Origin: Nocardioides terrae
GTDB lineage: Bacteria; Actinomycetota; Actinomycetes; Propionibacteriales; Nocardioidaceae
DNA: 64,000 bases
Direction of reading: 5' to 3'
Assembly: GCF_900112345.1 (NCBI RefSeq)
Contig: NZ_FOLB01000008.1
Location: forward strand, 124,001 to 188,000
Positions 63,972-64,000 of the stretch are shown piece by piece (positions within the stretch are counted from its first letter, which is position 1; every line of letters begins with the position of its first letter). Under the pieces are notes generated by a model. That model had not been told where the DNA came from, did no database searches, and worked only from the letters and a program-made list of their open reading frames with translations. Made by a program: the position numbers and the translations under genes.

Positions 63972-64000
63972 TCACCCGTCGCACGAAGCTGCAGCTGCTC
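63968..64000 (+). CDS. mceF: MCE-family protein, MceF position (5' end only)
   Basis: GTG at 63968 overlaps the mceE stop (GTGA) and opens VITRRTKLQLL, which fits the start of an MceF protein just before its membrane helix. Only 11 codons are inside the window, so identity rests mainly on operon position. Confidence 0.7.
   Translation, partial: MITRRTKLQLL

Overview
This 64 kb window is chromosomal DNA from a very GC-rich actinobacterium. GTG and TTG starts are frequent, ATGA/GTGA stop-start overlaps are common, and a cysteine-type rpmG and a full mce lipid-import locus are present. The order tRNA-Thr, tRNA-Met, rpmG, hadA/hadB-like dehydratases, tRNA-Trp, secE, nusG, rplK, rplA, then rplJ, rplL and an Mkl/MceG ATPase matches the mycobacterial backbone, but there is no mycolic-acid gene. 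I infer a Nocardioidaceae-like organism; this rests on gene content and the style of the dispersed repeats, not on a database search.

Left part (about 0-20 kb): sugar-acid metabolism. A divergent pair (FAD oxidoreductase and XRE-cupin regulator) is followed on the minus strand by a tightly overlapped operon: kdgD, a 2,5-dioxovalerate dehydrogenase-type ALDH, a glucarate-dehydratase-like enolase, a D-2-hydroxyacid dehydrogenase and a UspA protein. Together these predict D-glucarate/galactarate to 2-oxoglutarate. Divergent from it is a complete peptide-class ABC importer (SBP, two permeases, two ATPases) overlapping a TauE-like permease gene. Beyond that lies a second enolase-plus-dehydrogenase block that looks paralogous to the first, an IclR regulator, an SDR, an MntP-like protein and a CitE-like lyase.

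Middle part (20-42.6 kb): housekeeping and central carbon genes. These are the giant NAD-glutamate dehydrogenase, a PAS-GGDEF diguanylate cyclase, a CrtI-like oxidoreductase with an SRPBCC protein, a Gdt1/UPF0016 Mn transporter behind a yybP-ykoY riboswitch, a CpdA-like phosphodiesterase, a pirin, a glycolate-oxidase/aminotransferase pair, a zwf-edd-eda Entner-Doudoroff operon with a divergent ROK regulator, and an amidase.

Right part (42.6-64 kb): translation and envelope. Three tRNAs, rpmG, a hadAB-like pair, murB, an RlmC-like methyltransferase, adenosine deaminase and an aspartate-type aminotransferase lead to secE-nusG-rplK-rplA. After a block of about 107-bp repeats and a DnaB-C-only ATPase come an L10 leader with attenuator, rplJ-rplL and a strong terminator. 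Then a lipid-import operon mceG-yrbEA-yrbEB-mceABCDE(F) runs off the right edge, with a 20-bp palindrome in its promoter region.

Nothing here is an obvious defence island, prophage or CRISPR array. The most notable items are the duplicated sugar-acid module around a peptide-type importer, the palindromic repeat families (one has a diverged copy inside the start of the adenosine deaminase gene), the stand-alone DnaB-like ATPase, and the mce locus that carries its own MceG next to rplL.
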